A DNA stretch of 64,000 nucleotides, taken from positions 1 through 64,000 of the forward strand of contig JAGWVC010000002.1 of the NCBI GenBank assembly GCA_018971065.1. Direction: 5' to 3'. The notes under the pieces were generated by a model. It ran no database searches, was not told where the DNA came from, and saw only the letters and a list, made by a program, of their open reading frames with translations. Both the position numbers and the translations under genes were made by a program. Shown here piece after piece: positions 7,481 through 17,023 of this stretch. The stretch comes from Sphingomonadales bacterium (GTDB lineage Bacteria; Pseudomonadota; Alphaproteobacteria; Sphingomonadales; Sphingomonadaceae). How positions within the stretch are numbered: position 1 is the first letter of the stretch; every line of letters starts with the position of its first letter.

Positions 7481-9429
7481 CCTGTCACCCGCAACTGGCC
7501 GACCTGCTGGGCAATCGTCTGGAAGGCGGTGTTCAGGTCGTTGGCGGTCAGCGCGGAAAAGGCGCTGTTCGGCGATGCGCAATACGCCAGGTCCGATGTC
7601 AGCGATGTGGTATAGCCGATCACCCAGATGCGGATTCCGCGCCCCTTGATCGCATCGCAGATCGCCCGGAAGCGCGCCTCGTGCCGCAGGTCGTCGTCGG
7701 TGGTGCCGTCGTCGGTGATGCGGCGATCCAGCGTCTCGATGCCATAGGCCTGCTGGATGGTGTTGGAGGCGTTGGGATCGCCATCGGTCATGTAGATGAT
7801 GTGGCGGGTCACGTTGCCGCCGTTGCCCGGCGTGGCCAGCACGTTGGACGCGAAGATTCCGGTCGGCGAACTCACCCGCGCCCCCCACAACATGCCGATG
7901 TCATGATAGGTGCTGCCGCTGGCGACCAGGCTGTTCACATACGTGTTGAACGCGGTCTGGGACATCGTCGTCAGCAGTTGCGCGGCCGCCGGGCAGTACG
8001 ATGTCGCCTGGCTGCCGCTGGTGCTGACGCTGGCCGGCGCGCCCGAGCGATAGAACGCCACGTCGGGCCACATCGGCGCCCACTTGGTCGATTCGCCGGA
8101 CGGCGCCGCGTCGATGTCGAGGTCAGTCGCGCCACCGGGCGAGATCGTGTTCGAACCGGCATTGTAGGTAAATGCGGAATCCGAGACCGTATCGCGTTCC
8201 TCGATGCAGCCGTCCCAGTTCGAGGTGACCGATGCGCCGTTGCTGCCGGTCAGCGTGCTGACGTTGGCGAATGTCTTGAACAGGCTCGTGTCAATCTTTG
8301 CCCACTTGTAATCGAAATGATCGAAGTTATCGACGTTTTGTGTGGCGGTGACGGTGGAATACCCGGTGTAAGTCCAACTGTAGAAATATTCATAGATGTT
8401 GTAGGAGTAGACGTAGTACGCATCGCCTGTCCGCGCGCAGGTGTACGATGTCATGACTCGGGGCTGCGTCGTCTGGACGTAGGCGGTCGATTTCTTGTGT
8501 TTGCCGTTATAGACTGTCGTTGAAGTGGTCGCCGCGCCGTTGTTGGTCCAGGCGGTGTCGGCCGGCATGGCCGCCAGGCAATCGGTCATCGCGGCATAAC
8601 TGGTCGTGCCCACCTGCGTGGTGGCGCTGTTCGGTGTCGAATAATAGGTTTCCTGGCTCAGGTCGTACCAGGTCGATCCGCCATTGCTGAACTGGACGTT
8701 CACGTCTCGCGCAATCCGGGGCACCCGCGATTGCACCCCCCAGCTATCGACCAGGTACGCCGGGTTCTGGTTGTACAGCAGTTGCCCCACGTTCACGGTG
8801 GTGCTGTACGGCACGAAGGCATAGCGTACCCGCGCGGTGGTGCCCGCCGTCGCGTTCGCCATCGTCGTGTAGAACGACCGCAGCGAGGATTGCAGCGCCG
8901 CGATCTTGCTGGTGCTGAAGCCCGTTGGCGTCTGCCCCATCGATCCGGTGGTATCCAGCACGAACGTCACGTCGCTGTTGCTCAGCCCCATCGTCCCCGA
9001 ACAGTTGGACGTGATCGTGATCGAGCGGCGCCCGAACAGCGGCATGATCCGCAGCGGCACCGTGGTGGTGGCGCTGCCGGCAACGGTGACGCCATTGTCC
9101 GGCGACGATGTCGTGAAGCTGGTGTTGGTGGTGCCCACCTGTGCCGACACGAAGTTGGCGTTGAAGAACGCCGTGGCCTGCGCCTGCGCCACACTGTCGT
9201 AGCCGTTGCTGGCAATCGCGCGCCGGCCGGCGAGGATGGCGGCGTCGCAGGCACCCTGGAGGCGGTTCTGCGCCTTGTAGGTGAAACCCAGATCCACCGC
9301 GCCGCCGATCAGCGCGGCAATCATCAGCAGGCCGATCGCGGTGAACGCCAGCACGTTCCCGGCAACGTCGCGAGCCAGCGCGCAAATCCGGCGCGCGGCG
9401 GCGGCTTTGGCGAAGGGTGGCAACATCAT
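7477..9429 (-). CDS. TadG-like pilus protein with von Willebrand factor A domain
   Basis: About 650 residues. An N-terminal helix (NVLAFTAIGLLMIAALIGGAVDLG) is followed by the TadG pattern AQNRLQGACDAAILAGRRA. A von Willebrand factor A domain begins near residue 150 with the metal-site motif FVLDTTGSMG and continues to IIYMTDGDPNAS far downstream, with a large Tyr/Ser/Thr-rich insertion between them. It is probably anchored in the inner membrane and acts in the Tad/Flp pilus or as an adhesive surface factor. I selected ATG 9429. A GTG at 9489 is in frame but overlaps an AAGGAG too closely for good initiation. Confidence 0.82.
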   Translation of the reverse strand: MMLPPFAKAAAARRICALARDVAGNVLAFTAIGLLMIAALIGGAVDLGFTYKAQNRLQGACDAAILAGRRAIASNGYDSVAQAQATAFFNANFVSAQVGTTNTSFTTSSPDNGVTVAGSATTTVPLRIMPLFGRRSITITSNCSGTMGLSNSDVTFVLDTTGSMGQTPTGFSTSKIAALQSSLRSFYTTMANATAGTTARVRYAFVPYSTTVNVGQLLYNQNPAYLVDSWGVQSRVPRIARDVNVQFSNGGSTWYDLSQETYYSTPNSATTQVGTTSYAAMTDCLAAMPADTAWTNNGAATTSTTVYNGKHKKSTAYVQTTQPRVMTSYTCARTGDAYYVYSYNIYEYFYSWTYTGYSTVTATQNVDNFDHFDYKWAKIDTSLFKTFANVSTLTGSNGASVTSNWDGCIEERDTVSDSAFTYNAGSNTISPGGATDLDIDAAPSGESTKWAPMWPDVAFYRSGAPASVSTSGSQATSYCPAAAQLLTTMSQTAFNTYVNSLVASGSTYHDIGMLWGARVSSPTGIFASNVLATPGNGGNVTRHIIYMTDGDPNASNTIQQAYGIETLDRRITDDGTTDDDLRHEARFRAICDAIKGRGIRIWVIGYTTSLTSDLAYCASPNSAFSALTANDLNTAFQTIAQQVGQLRVTG

Positions 9430-9768
9430 CGGCAATCCCGTGCGAAGGGCGGAAAGATGCGCCGGGGCTATGCCGCGCGCCCTCTTCACTCCTTGCCCTG
9501 CCGATCGGTGTATTTACGCAGATTCGCCGCCGCGCCCGGACCGCCAAAAGTTAACCGCCGTCGCCGATGGCCGATTTTCACTGCAAATTCACTTGCTTGC
9601 GGAAGCCCCGCAGCCGCGGGGCAGAAGCCGCCGTTTCCTGCGGGAAATTGGTTTCGGCAAGGAAGCTAATAAGTACCAATACGGAAGCAACCGGCACGCC
9701 GATGTTCAAGGGTCTGCGCATAAACACGGAGGAACCTCTGAACAGCCGGTTATCTCTGATCGCACGCC
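9430..9768. other. Divergent intergenic region between the two Tad-like cassettes
   Basis: This 339-bp region should hold the promoters of both three-gene cassettes. I see a GTTAACC half-site near 9549, a GC-rich hairpin-like stretch (CCCCGCAGCCGCGGGG, 9607-9622) and a good ribosome-binding-site-like GGAGG at 9729-9733. The only reading frame that follows GGAGG closely ends after about 20 codons. No convincing promoter pair was recognised. Confidence 0.4.
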
Positions 9769-10473
9769 ATGCCAAACGTCCGCCCTCAAGCTGCCAAGGA
9801 TAACACCGTCGTCCGGCGGCGGCTGCTGCGCGACACGTCGGGCAACGCCATCCTCGAATTCGCGTTTGTCGCCCCGGCCTTCATCGCGCTGATCCTCGCC
9901 ATTCTCCACACCGCGCTGATCTATGTGGCGCAGGAAGGCCTGCAGACCGCGGTCGAGGCGTCCACCCGTCTCGTCGCCACCGGCAACGCGCAAACGCTGG
10001 CGATCGGCAGCGGGACCTCGGCCCACACCGGGATGACCGCCGCCGACTTCAAGTCGGCCATCTGCAACGGCGTCACCGGCACCAATGCGCGCGGCGTCTC
10101 GGTCACCTTTCCCAAGGCACTGCCCCCGTTCCTTGCCTGCGACCGGCTGGCGGTCAACGTCATGGTGGTGCCGGCCGGCTGCTCCAACCCCACCATCCCC
10201 AATCCCAACTATACCTACACCAACGGGGTGCTCACCAGCACCGGCACCGCCTATGGCCAGGCCAACTGCGCCGGCACCACCAATGCCAACGCCGGGCTTG
10301 CCGGCACGCAAAGCCAGTTGGCGATCCTGCAACTGATGTACCTGTGGCCCACCACCTCTGGGCCGATGGGGCTCAATTTCGTCAACCAGCCCAACGGCAA
10401 CCGCCTGATGGTCGCCTCCGGGGTGTTCGTGATCGAAGGCTATGCCTGCCCGTCGGGGATGACCACGTGCTGA
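9769..10473 (+). CDS. TadE-like pseudopilin / pilus assembly protein
   Basis: This 234-residue protein has the TadE motif NAILEFAFVAPAFIALILAILHTAL at residues about 26-50, then VAQEGLQTAVEASTRLVATG. The remaining domain is predicted to be outside the cytoplasm and contains about six cysteines. It is the first gene of the plus-strand cassette. An in-frame stop lies four codons upstream, so ATG 9769 is the first possible start in this frame, although its ribosome-binding site is weak. The next gene starts inside its last codons. Confidence 0.82.
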   Translation: MPNVRPQAAKDNTVVRRRLLRDTSGNAILEFAFVAPAFIALILAILHTALIYVAQEGLQTAVEASTRLVATGNAQTLAIGSGTSAHTGMTAADFKSAICNGVTGTNARGVSVTFPKALPPFLACDRLAVNVMVVPAGCSNPTIPNPNYTYTNGVLTSTGTAYGQANCAGTTNANAGLAGTQSQLAILQLMYLWPTTSGPMGLNFVNQPNGNRLMVASGVFVIEGYACPSGMTTC

Positions 10474-11090
10474 AGCGTCGCGCCGCCCGCCTGTCGGCCG
10501 ACGATCGCGGCGCCGCCATCGTCGAATTCGCGATGGTGCTGCCGATGCTGCTGACGCTGTTCCTGGGCACGTTCGTCATGTCGGATACGCTGTCGTGCTA
10601 TCGCAAGGTCACCGTCGCCGCGCGCTCGCTGGCCGACATCATCAGCCGCAGCATCTCGCCGTCCAGCACCCCCTCGGCCGCGCTGCTGGCGCCCTACTTT
10701 GCCGGCACGCAACTGACGATGAGCCCGTTCACCAGCGCCTACACGACGATGGAGATCGACGAACTGCGCGTCTGCGATGCCACCCATGCCTATGTCATGT
10801 GGAGCCAGGCGCAGTCGGCTGGCGTGTCCAGCACGCCGCTGCTCACCGCCGGAACCGTCGTTTCGGTCCCGGCCAGCATGATCACCACACCGATGATCCC
10901 GACATCGCCGGACGGCTCGAACGTCTGCAACAACACCACGCCCGCCGCCAACCGCACGGTCGTCGGCACCGCCGGCGTCTACATGATGCTGGGCCGCGTG
11001 AACTATGCCTACCAGCCGGTCTACAGCTTCGCCTCGATGGCGCGCTACAACGTCACCGACCAGATCTACATGATCCCGCGGCTGAACTGA
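10467..11090 (+). CDS. TadE-like pseudopilin / pilus assembly protein
   Basis: This 207-residue protein has the motif GAAIVEFAMVLPMLLTLFLGTFVMS at residues about 15-40 and then SCYRKVTVAARSLADIISRS, matching TadE/TadF proteins. The start is GTG, which overlaps the last codon and stop of the preceding gene (GTGCTGA) and has GGGGA 8 bases upstream, so translation is coupled. Glu and Pro are conserved within the helix as in pseudopilins processed by a prepilin peptidase. It is the second gene of the plus-strand cassette and is followed after one base by the VWA gene. Confidence 0.82.
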   Translation: MLKRRAARLSADDRGAAIVEFAMVLPMLLTLFLGTFVMSDTLSCYRKVTVAARSLADIISRSISPSSTPSAALLAPYFAGTQLTMSPFTSAYTTMEIDELRVCDATHAYVMWSQAQSAGVSSTPLLTAGTVVSVPASMITTPMIPTSPDGSNVCNNTTPAANRTVVGTAGVYMMLGRVNYAYQPVYSFASMARYNVTDQIYMIPRLN

Positions 11091-11091
11091 G

Positions 11092-12783
11092 ATGCCGACC
11101 ATGTCACCTGCACGCTTCTTCCACGCTGTTGCCAACGCCTTTCGCCGTCTCCGTGCCGACCGGCGCGGCAACGTGCTGATGATGACCGCGTTCGCGCTAC
11201 TGCCGTTGACCTTCGCGGTCGGCTTCGGCATCGACTACGCCCGCGCCAGCCGCTTCCAGACCAAGCTCAACGCCGCCGCCGATGCGGCCGCGCTCGCCGC
11301 CGTTACCCCACAGGCGATCACGCAAAGCGACTCCGTCGCCCAGAGCGCGGCGCTTGCCATCTTCGATACCCAGGCCGCCGGGATGAGCGGGCTCACCGTC
11401 ACCAGCCGCAGCGCCAGCGTCTCATCGGTCGCTTCGGGCAGCCTGGGCACGCTGCGCACCGTCGTCGTCACCTATACCGCCACATCGACCAACATCTTCG
11501 CCTCGTTCCTGAAAGTCGCCACGCTGCCGATCAGTGGCTCGGCCACCGCTAGCGCCTCGCAACCGCCCAGTATCAACTTCTACATCGCGCTCGACGTCTC
11601 GCCGTCGATGCTGATCGCCACCACCACCGACGGCATCGCTAACCTGAAGGCCGGGGTCTGGTGGCGCGGCGAGCAATATTACTACAGCCGGCAGGACGGC
11701 TGCGACTTCGCCTGCCACTCGAACAACGCGCACCAGTGGAACGCCGGCATCTATGTGATCGACCGCAGTTCGCGCGAGATCCTGCTCAGCGGCACCACCA
11801 TCTACCGGCTCGATTGCAGCACCGGCTATGTGTACAATGCCGCCGTCAGCCAGATCGGCAATACCGGTGACGTCGGCACCGGCACGGGCGGCACTTTCAC
11901 TTCGGCGTCGGACTATTGCTCCGGCTACAGCCCGCCCGCCAATCCGGTGACGTTGCGCTACAAGGCCACCGGCTCATCCAGCTACACCTACGTCTCGGTC
12001 AACTTCCCCGATTCCTGGTGGCTTGCGCAGAACTACGGAACGGTGAATTCCGGCTATTCCGACATCACCCTGCGCACCGATGCCGAATCGGCGGCTGCCG
12101 CTGGCGTCATCCAGTATGCCTACAACCTTGAACGCCAGTACGCGACCGCCAACGTCCCGCCGGTCTACAAGATGCAGTTCTTCACGTTCGCCTATGGCAA
12201 TCCGGCGGCGCTCGGCACTTCGCCGTTCGGCACGATGACCGACGTCGCCACGTCGTATTCGTCCACGTTCCCCGATCTCGGCGCGGCGGCCCCGCTGCTG
12301 GCGGCGAACTCGTACTGGACCAGCCTGACCCAGCTTACCAACAATGCCGATACCGACGTTTCGGCCATGCTCACCGGCATGAAATCGACGATGCCCACCG
12401 CCTCGGGCACCGGCACGCCCACCTCGCCGCAAAGCGTGCTCATCGTCATCACCGATGGTGCGGCCGACAGCGCCACCGACGGCATGTCATCGTTCACCGC
12501 CACCAACCTGTCGCAATGCACCGCCATCAAGAACACCGGCGCGCGCATCGCCATCCTCTACACCGAATACAAGCCGGAAACGATCAACTACACCGGGCAT
12601 CCCACCTTCAACAGCTTCGCCACCAACCAGGTTCCCAGCATCGCCTCGCAGCTTCAGGCCTGTGCCAGCCGCAACGCCGACGGCACCTATCTGATGCAGA
12701 CCGTCTCCACTGACGGCAGCGTCTCCGCCGCGCTCAACACCCTGTTCGCGATGACGGTGCAGACCGCCAAGCTGATCCAGTAA
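11092..12783 (+). CDS. TadG-like pilus protein with von Willebrand factor A domain
   Basis: 563 residues. The N-terminal segment RRGNVLMMTAFALLPLTFAVGFGIDYARAS followed by KLNAAADAAALAAV is the classic TadG signature. A VWA domain begins near residue 165 with IALDVSPSM (DxSxS metal site), is interrupted by a long insertion with several cysteines, and resumes with VLIVITDGAADS near residue 450. Its architecture parallels the VWA gene at 7477-9429, but the two proteins are well diverged. The stop codon abuts the stop of the convergent permease gene with no bases between. Confidence 0.83.
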   Translation: MPTMSPARFFHAVANAFRRLRADRRGNVLMMTAFALLPLTFAVGFGIDYARASRFQTKLNAAADAAALAAVTPQAITQSDSVAQSAALAIFDTQAAGMSGLTVTSRSASVSSVASGSLGTLRTVVVTYTATSTNIFASFLKVATLPISGSATASASQPPSINFYIALDVSPSMLIATTTDGIANLKAGVWWRGEQYYYSRQDGCDFACHSNNAHQWNAGIYVIDRSSREILLSGTTIYRLDCSTGYVYNAAVSQIGNTGDVGTGTGGTFTSASDYCSGYSPPANPVTLRYKATGSSSYTYVSVNFPDSWWLAQNYGTVNSGYSDITLRTDAESAAAAGVIQYAYNLERQYATANVPPVYKMQFFTFAYGNPAALGTSPFGTMTDVATSYSSTFPDLGAAAPLLAANSYWTSLTQLTNNADTDVSAMLTGMKSTMPTASGTGTPTSPQSVLIVITDGAADSATDGMSSFTATNLSQCTAIKNTGARIAILYTEYKPETINYTGHPTFNSFATNQVPSIASQLQACASRNADGTYLMQTVSTDGSVSAALNTLFAMTVQTAKLIQ

Positions 12784-14172
12784 TCACACGGCTTTCAGCC
12801 ACACGAACCGGGCCACGAACAGCCCGGCCAGCACCAGCAGCAGCCCGTCGCGCCGGGTGATCCGCCCGCGCGCCAGCCGGATCAGCGCGTGCGCGGCAAG
12901 GCCAATCGCCAGCCCGTTAGCGATCGAGAAGGTCAGCGGAATCCCCGCCACCGTCAGGAAGGCGGGGATCGCGTCCTCCGCCTCGCTCCAGCGGATTTCC
13001 GCCAGTGGTGCCATCATCTGCGCCGCCACCAGAATCAGCGCCGGCGCCGTCGCCGCCTCGGGAACCATGCCGGCATAGGGCGCCACCAGCATCGCCGCCA
13101 GGAACAGCAGCCCGGTCACCACCGCCGCCAGCCCGGTGCGCCCGCCCGCTTCCACGCCCGCCGCGCTTTCGACGTAGGAACAGACGATGCTGGTCCCCGC
13201 CACCGCGCCGATCATCGCGCCCAGCGAATCCGCCACCAGCATCCGATCCAGCGCCGGGATTTTGCCTCGCGGCCCGACCATCCCGGCCGCGCGCGTCACC
13301 GCCATCAGCGTGCCCAGATTGTCGAACATGCCCACGAACAGGAACACGAACAGGATTTCCACCACGCCGGAACCATGCCCGGCAAACACGCCGGCGAAAT
13401 CCAGCCGGCCCGCCACCTCGCCCAGTGCCGACAGCGCATATGGCTGCGTCGGCGGCGCGGTCATCCCCGCCAGCCACGCCGCTGCCGTCGTCACCGCGAT
13501 GCCGATCAGGATGGCCGCGCGTACCCGCCACACCCGCAGCACCGTCACCAGCACCAGCCCGCCTACCGCCAGCAGCGCCACCGGCGAATGCAGGTCGCCC
13601 AGCGCCAGCCCGGTCGCCGGGTTGTTGACGACGACTCCCGCGTTCCGCAGCCCGATCTCGCCGATGAACAGCCCGATACCCGCCGCCACCGCCGCGAACA
13701 GGTGCGGCGGAATCGCGGCCACGATCATCTGCCGGATGCCCGCGAATGTCAGCACCAGGAACAGCGCCCCCGCCAGGAACACGCAAGCCAGCGCCACCGG
13801 CCACGGCACCTTCATGCCGATGCAGACGGTGAACGCGAAATAGGCGTTCAGCCCCATGCCCGGCGCCATCGCCAGCGGCACGTTGGCGATCAGGCCCATC
13901 AGCACCGATGCCAGCGCCGCCGCCAGGCAGGTCGCCGCCGCCACCCCCGCCACCGGCATCCCGGCCTGCCCCAGGATCGCCGGATTGACCACGACGATAT
14001 AGGCCATCGTCAGGAATGTCGTCGCCCCCGCCAGCACTTCGGTGCGCAGGCTGGTGCCGCGCGCCGCCAGCGCGAACTGCCGCTCCAGCCGCCCGTCCGG
14101 CGAAGCGCGCGCGCTGGCCCTCGCTCCCAGAAGCCCGATCGCGGTCGGAACGATGCGATGAAACAGCCCCAT
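12784..14172 (-). CDS. NCS2-family nucleobase permease (AzgA/PbuG type)
   Basis: This 462-residue inner-membrane protein has about 12 hydrophobic segments. Family motifs include FLTMAYIVVVNPAIL near residue 53, APGMGLNAYFAF near residue 105, and FVFLFVGMFDNLGTLMAV near residue 270. These match the AzgA/PbuG subgroup of nucleobase:cation symporters, which take up adenine, guanine or hypoxanthine. The subgroup assignment is by motif; the exact substrate is not determinable. It stands alone, convergent with the TadG-like gene. Confidence 0.88.
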   Translation of the reverse strand: MGLFHRIVPTAIGLLGARASARASPDGRLERQFALAARGTSLRTEVLAGATTFLTMAYIVVVNPAILGQAGMPVAGVAAATCLAAALASVLMGLIANVPLAMAPGMGLNAYFAFTVCIGMKVPWPVALACVFLAGALFLVLTFAGIRQMIVAAIPPHLFAAVAAGIGLFIGEIGLRNAGVVVNNPATGLALGDLHSPVALLAVGGLVLVTVLRVWRVRAAILIGIAVTTAAAWLAGMTAPPTQPYALSALGEVAGRLDFAGVFAGHGSGVVEILFVFLFVGMFDNLGTLMAVTRAAGMVGPRGKIPALDRMLVADSLGAMIGAVAGTSIVCSYVESAAGVEAGGRTGLAAVVTGLLFLAAMLVAPYAGMVPEAATAPALILVAAQMMAPLAEIRWSEAEDAIPAFLTVAGIPLTFSIANGLAIGLAAHALIRLARGRITRRDGLLLVLAGLFVARFVWLKAV

Positions 14173-14232
14173 CGCGCCAATGTGCGGCGGCTCTTTTGCC
14201 CCGTCAACCGGGCCCGAAGCCCGTCATCCCGC

Positions 14233-15696
14233 CTATCCGTTCGCGGCGCGTTTCAGCGGCGGTGCATAGGCCGTCGCCGCGCCGCGCCGGTCGATCGTGA
14301 AGCGCGCCACCAGATCACCCAGAACGTGGGCCTGCCCGGCCAGGCTGCGCGCCGCGGCACTGCTCTGCTCGACGATAGCGGCGTTCTGCTGGGTGATCAG
14401 GTCGATCTCGTTCACGGCGCTGCTGACATGGCGCATGTCGCCGGCCTGGTCGCCGGCCTCGGTCAGGATCGTCTCGACCATGCCGCCCACGGCATCCACT
14501 TCCGAAATGATGCGGTCCAGCATCGTGCCGGTGTCGCTCACCAGCTTCACGCCGTTGCCCACCTGCCCGGTGCTGGTCTGGATCAGCGTGCGGATGTCCT
14601 TTGCCGCCTCGGCGCTGCGCTGCGCCAGCGCGCGCACTTCGGTGGCCACCACGGCAAAGCCCTTGCCTGCCTCGCCCGCGCGGGCGGCTTCCACCCCGGC
14701 GTTCAGCGCCAGCAGGTTGGTCTGGAAGGCGATGCCGTCGATCACCGCGATGATCTGGGCGATCTCTTGCGACGATTGCTCGATCGCGGTCACGGCCGAA
14801 ACCGCCCGGTTCACGACCTCGCCGCTGGCGCCCGCGGTGTCGCGCGCCGTGCCGATCGAACCGGCAATGTCGCCGGCACTTTCCGCGGTGCGTCCGATGC
14901 GCGCGCTGATGTTGCGCACGGCGGCGCAGGTTTCCTCCAGGCTGCCCGCCTGCCGCTCGGTGCGCGCGGCCAGATCGTCGGCCACCGCCTGAATCTCGTT
15001 CGACCCCACCCGGATCGCTTCCACCGCGTCCTTCACGGTTGCCATCGCCCCGGAAAGGTCGTCGGCGGCGCGGTTGAAGTCGTCCTGCAGGGCCTTGAAG
15101 CGATGCTCGATGCCTTCGCAGCGATGCGTCAGGTTGCCGGCAGCCAGCTCGGTCAGCCCGCCGCCGATCTTGTCGATGATTTCCTCGTCGGACGTCTGCT
15201 GATAGACCGAGATCGAATAGTCCATGTCCAGCAACATCGCCCGCACGAACGCCGAAAGCTCGGTCGCCATCCGCTTGCGCGAGGTCAGCCGCTTGCTCCC
15301 GGTCAGCATCGCGTGGATCAGCTCGTCGCACACCATCGCATAGCCGCCGATGTACCAGCGCGGCTCCAGCCCGATCCTGGCATGCACCCGGCCCACCCGC
15401 GTCACCCGCTCGACGTAGTCGCTGCCGAACTCGCCGGTGGTGATCGATTCCCAGTGCGCCGCCTGCGCCGACTTGGCGCGATCCACGGCAGCATCGCTGC
15501 GGAAGAAGTGCGAAACTTCCGGCGTCGTGCGGATGCGCCCGTAAAACCGGTCCAGCGCTGGCCCCATCGCCGCCATCACCCGCTCGCGAGTCGCGCGCAG
15601 CGCCTCGCGGTCTTCCTCGGTGAAATCGAGGAATGCCAGACGTTCCGCCGCCGTTTCTGCGGGCTTCTTGCTTCCGGTGGAGTGCAGGTGAACCAC
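14233..15696 (-). CDS. Globin-coupled methyl-accepting chemotaxis-type transducer
   Basis: 487 residues without transmembrane segments. Residues about 20-175 form a sensor globin: [12 protein letters not shown] at the start, and the proximal haem-ligand His at 105 within [19 protein letters not shown]. Residues about 230-475 are a methyl-accepting transducer domain whose hairpin tip reads [19 protein letters not shown]. HemAT-type proteins bind O2 at haem and signal through CheA/CheW. GTG is chosen as start because AGGAG lies 6 bases upstream; the overlapping ATG is out of frame. No che or flagellar genes are in the window. An inverted repeat lies in the leader at 15715-15736. Confidence 0.9.
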   Translation of the reverse strand: MVHLHSTGSKKPAETAAERLAFLDFTEEDREALRATRERVMAAMGPALDRFYGRIRTTPEVSHFFRSDAAVDRAKSAQAAHWESITTGEFGSDYVERVTRVGRVHARIGLEPRWYIGGYAMVCDELIHAMLTGSKRLTSRKRMATELSAFVRAMLLDMDYSISVYQQTSDEEIIDKIGGGLTELAAGNLTHRCEGIEHRFKALQDDFNRAADDLSGAMATVKDAVEAIRVGSNEIQAVADDLAARTERQAGSLEETCAAVRNISARIGRTAESAGDIAGSIGTARDTAGASGEVVNRAVSAVTAIEQSSQEIAQIIAVIDGIAFQTNLLALNAGVEAARAGEAGKGFAVVATEVRALAQRSAEAAKDIRTLIQTSTGQVGNGVKLVSDTGTMLDRIISEVDAVGGMVETILTEAGDQAGDMRHVSSAVNEIDLITQQNAAIVEQSSAAARSLAGQAHVLGDLVARFTIDRRGAATAYAPPLKRAANG

Positions 15697-15714
15697 ATTA
15701 AGCTCCTGTGAATC

Positions 15715-15736
15715 GCAACCTTATGTATTCGGTTGC
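15715..15736. promoter_or_regulatory. Inverted repeat upstream of the globin-coupled transducer
   Basis: Perfect 6-bp arms GCAACC/GGTTGC are separated by 10 A+T-rich bases, about 20 bp upstream of the GTG start. It could be an operator or an mRNA leader hairpin; nothing else identifies a regulator. Confidence 0.35.
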
Positions 15737-15927
15737 GGCTCCGCTAAGCCCATGACCGGAAACGATCATTCTACGGTTCTGTAAGGGAAAACCGAAAGAT
15801 TCATGCCAAACGCCGGTTCGCGCCTTGTTGGTAGCCCGCGCGGCGGGAAAATTGCGTGGCGCATCGCTGCTTTTGCCGCCGGGGGTTCCAGCGGCGTTTA
15901 CCTGTTTTCTTGACTCTGCACCGCTGC

Positions 15928-15952
15928 GCCGGTGCTGGCACCCAGCACCGGC
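15928..15952. terminator. GC-rich hairpin downstream of the DapB-like gene
   Basis: Perfect 11-bp arms GCCGGTGCTGG/CCAGCACCGGC with a 3-base loop begin 22 bases past the stop of the minus-strand gene ending at 15974. No T-run follows on that strand, so it is a terminator-like or mRNA-stabilising hairpin rather than a clear intrinsic terminator. The rest of the 15697-15973 gap holds no recognisable gene. Confidence 0.45.
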
Positions 15953-15973
15953 AGCCCGTCGCCGGCGATGGCC

Positions 15974-17023
15974 TCAACCCAGCCGCGCGATCACCTGCGG
16001 CAGGTCCACCGTCGTCACGATCCCCGGCGCCGCATCGCACACGAACGGCAGCGCGTTGACCGGCCGGTTCGCGGTCAGCCCCGGGGTCATGTCGGCATAA
16101 TCCTCGGGCTTGCACGGGTACGAGATCGAAATGTCCAGCGGGCAATCGCCCATCATCACCACGTGCCAGCCCGACGGCGTGCGGAATTCCCATTCCTCGC
16201 CGTCGCTGGTGTCCACGTCGGTGGAAACGAACCAGGTCGAGCAGAACTGCATCAGCTTCTTGCCGCCGCGCCAGCCGGTCAGCGTCGTCCGCGTTGCCGC
16301 CACGGTGCCCTTGGGCACCACGCCGGCGGCAATCTGCACGTCCTGTCGCGCCAGTCCCTGCGCGCCGTCCACGGTCCATTCCTCGATCGGCATCCCCAGC
16401 GCGGTCGCCACCAGTTGCAGCGAGGGCGCGAACGAATACTTGGCGTGATCGCGATGCCCGTCCGACCCCGGCCCCGGCTGCGCGCCGAACCCCATCATCT
16501 GGAAGATCATCTCGGGCGAATTGCGCGACGAGCAATCGGCAAACTCGTCGATCCGGAACGAATCCATCCGCCGCTGGATCGATGCCATCACGATCGGCAT
16601 CGCCTCGGTAATGAACCCCGGGCTGGAGCCGGTGGCATGAACCGACGTGCCGCCCGCCTTGCACGCCGCCTCCAGCCGGTCTGCCCATGCCGGGTTCAGC
16701 GCGCGCGGGTTCTGCAGTTCCATCCGCGTCGAAACCACGTTCACGCCGCTTTCCAGGAACCGGCATACCTCGTCCAGATGGAACACGTGCGGCATGTACA
16801 GCACCGCGTCGGGCTTCGCCGCCAGCACGTCCTCGATCGTGCCCACCGCCTTGACGCCGGTATCGGCCACGCCCGCCAGTTCGCCGGCATCCTTGCCCAC
16901 CTTGGCAGGGTTGCTCACCCACACCGCCACCAGCTCCATGTCGGGATGCTGGATCACATGGCGCAGCGCGCGCGATCCCACATTGCCCGTCGCCCACTGT
17001 GCCACCCGGTAAACCTTGCCCAT
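15974..17023 (-). CDS. Dihydrodipicolinate reductase-like NAD(P)-dependent oxidoreductase
   Basis: The 349-residue protein begins MGKVYRVAQWATGNVGSRAL, a Rossmann nucleotide-binding motif (GxxGxxG-like) with the DapB-type N-terminal fold. The C-terminal part resembles the 2,4-diaminopentanoate dehydrogenase/amine dehydrogenase-like family rather than true DapB. Its length, well above the roughly 270 residues of DapB, supports this. ATG 17023 is chosen because GGAG lies 8 bases upstream and it overlaps the stop of the EthD gene (ATGA). The pairing with EthD suggests a catabolic role. The substrate is unknown. Confidence 0.78.
   Translation of the reverse strand: MGKVYRVAQWATGNVGSRALRHVIQHPDMELVAVWVSNPAKVGKDAGELAGVADTGVKAVGTIEDVLAAKPDAVLYMPHVFHLDEVCRFLESGVNVVSTRMELQNPRALNPAWADRLEAACKAGGTSVHATGSSPGFITEAMPIVMASIQRRMDSFRIDEFADCSSRNSPEMIFQMMGFGAQPGPGSDGHRDHAKYSFAPSLQLVATALGMPIEEWTVDGAQGLARQDVQIAAGVVPKGTVAATRTTLTGWRGGKKLMQFCSTWFVSTDVDTSDGEEWEFRTPSGWHVVMMGDCPLDISISYPCKPEDYADMTPGLTANRPVNALPFVCDAAPGIVTTVDLPQVIARLG

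Noticed and set aside
9701..9803. A possible 33-codon leader peptide before the plus-strand Tad cassette
   Set aside because: It starts without a ribosome-binding site and overlaps the first TadE gene in another frame; no regulatory arrangement is visible.
12889..15711. A 940-codon open frame on the plus strand opposite the permease and the globin-coupled transducer
   Set aside because: It has His/Arg/Gln-rich low-complexity composition, no domain and no ribosome-binding site, and lies antisense to two well-supported genes. It is a by-product of high G+C content.
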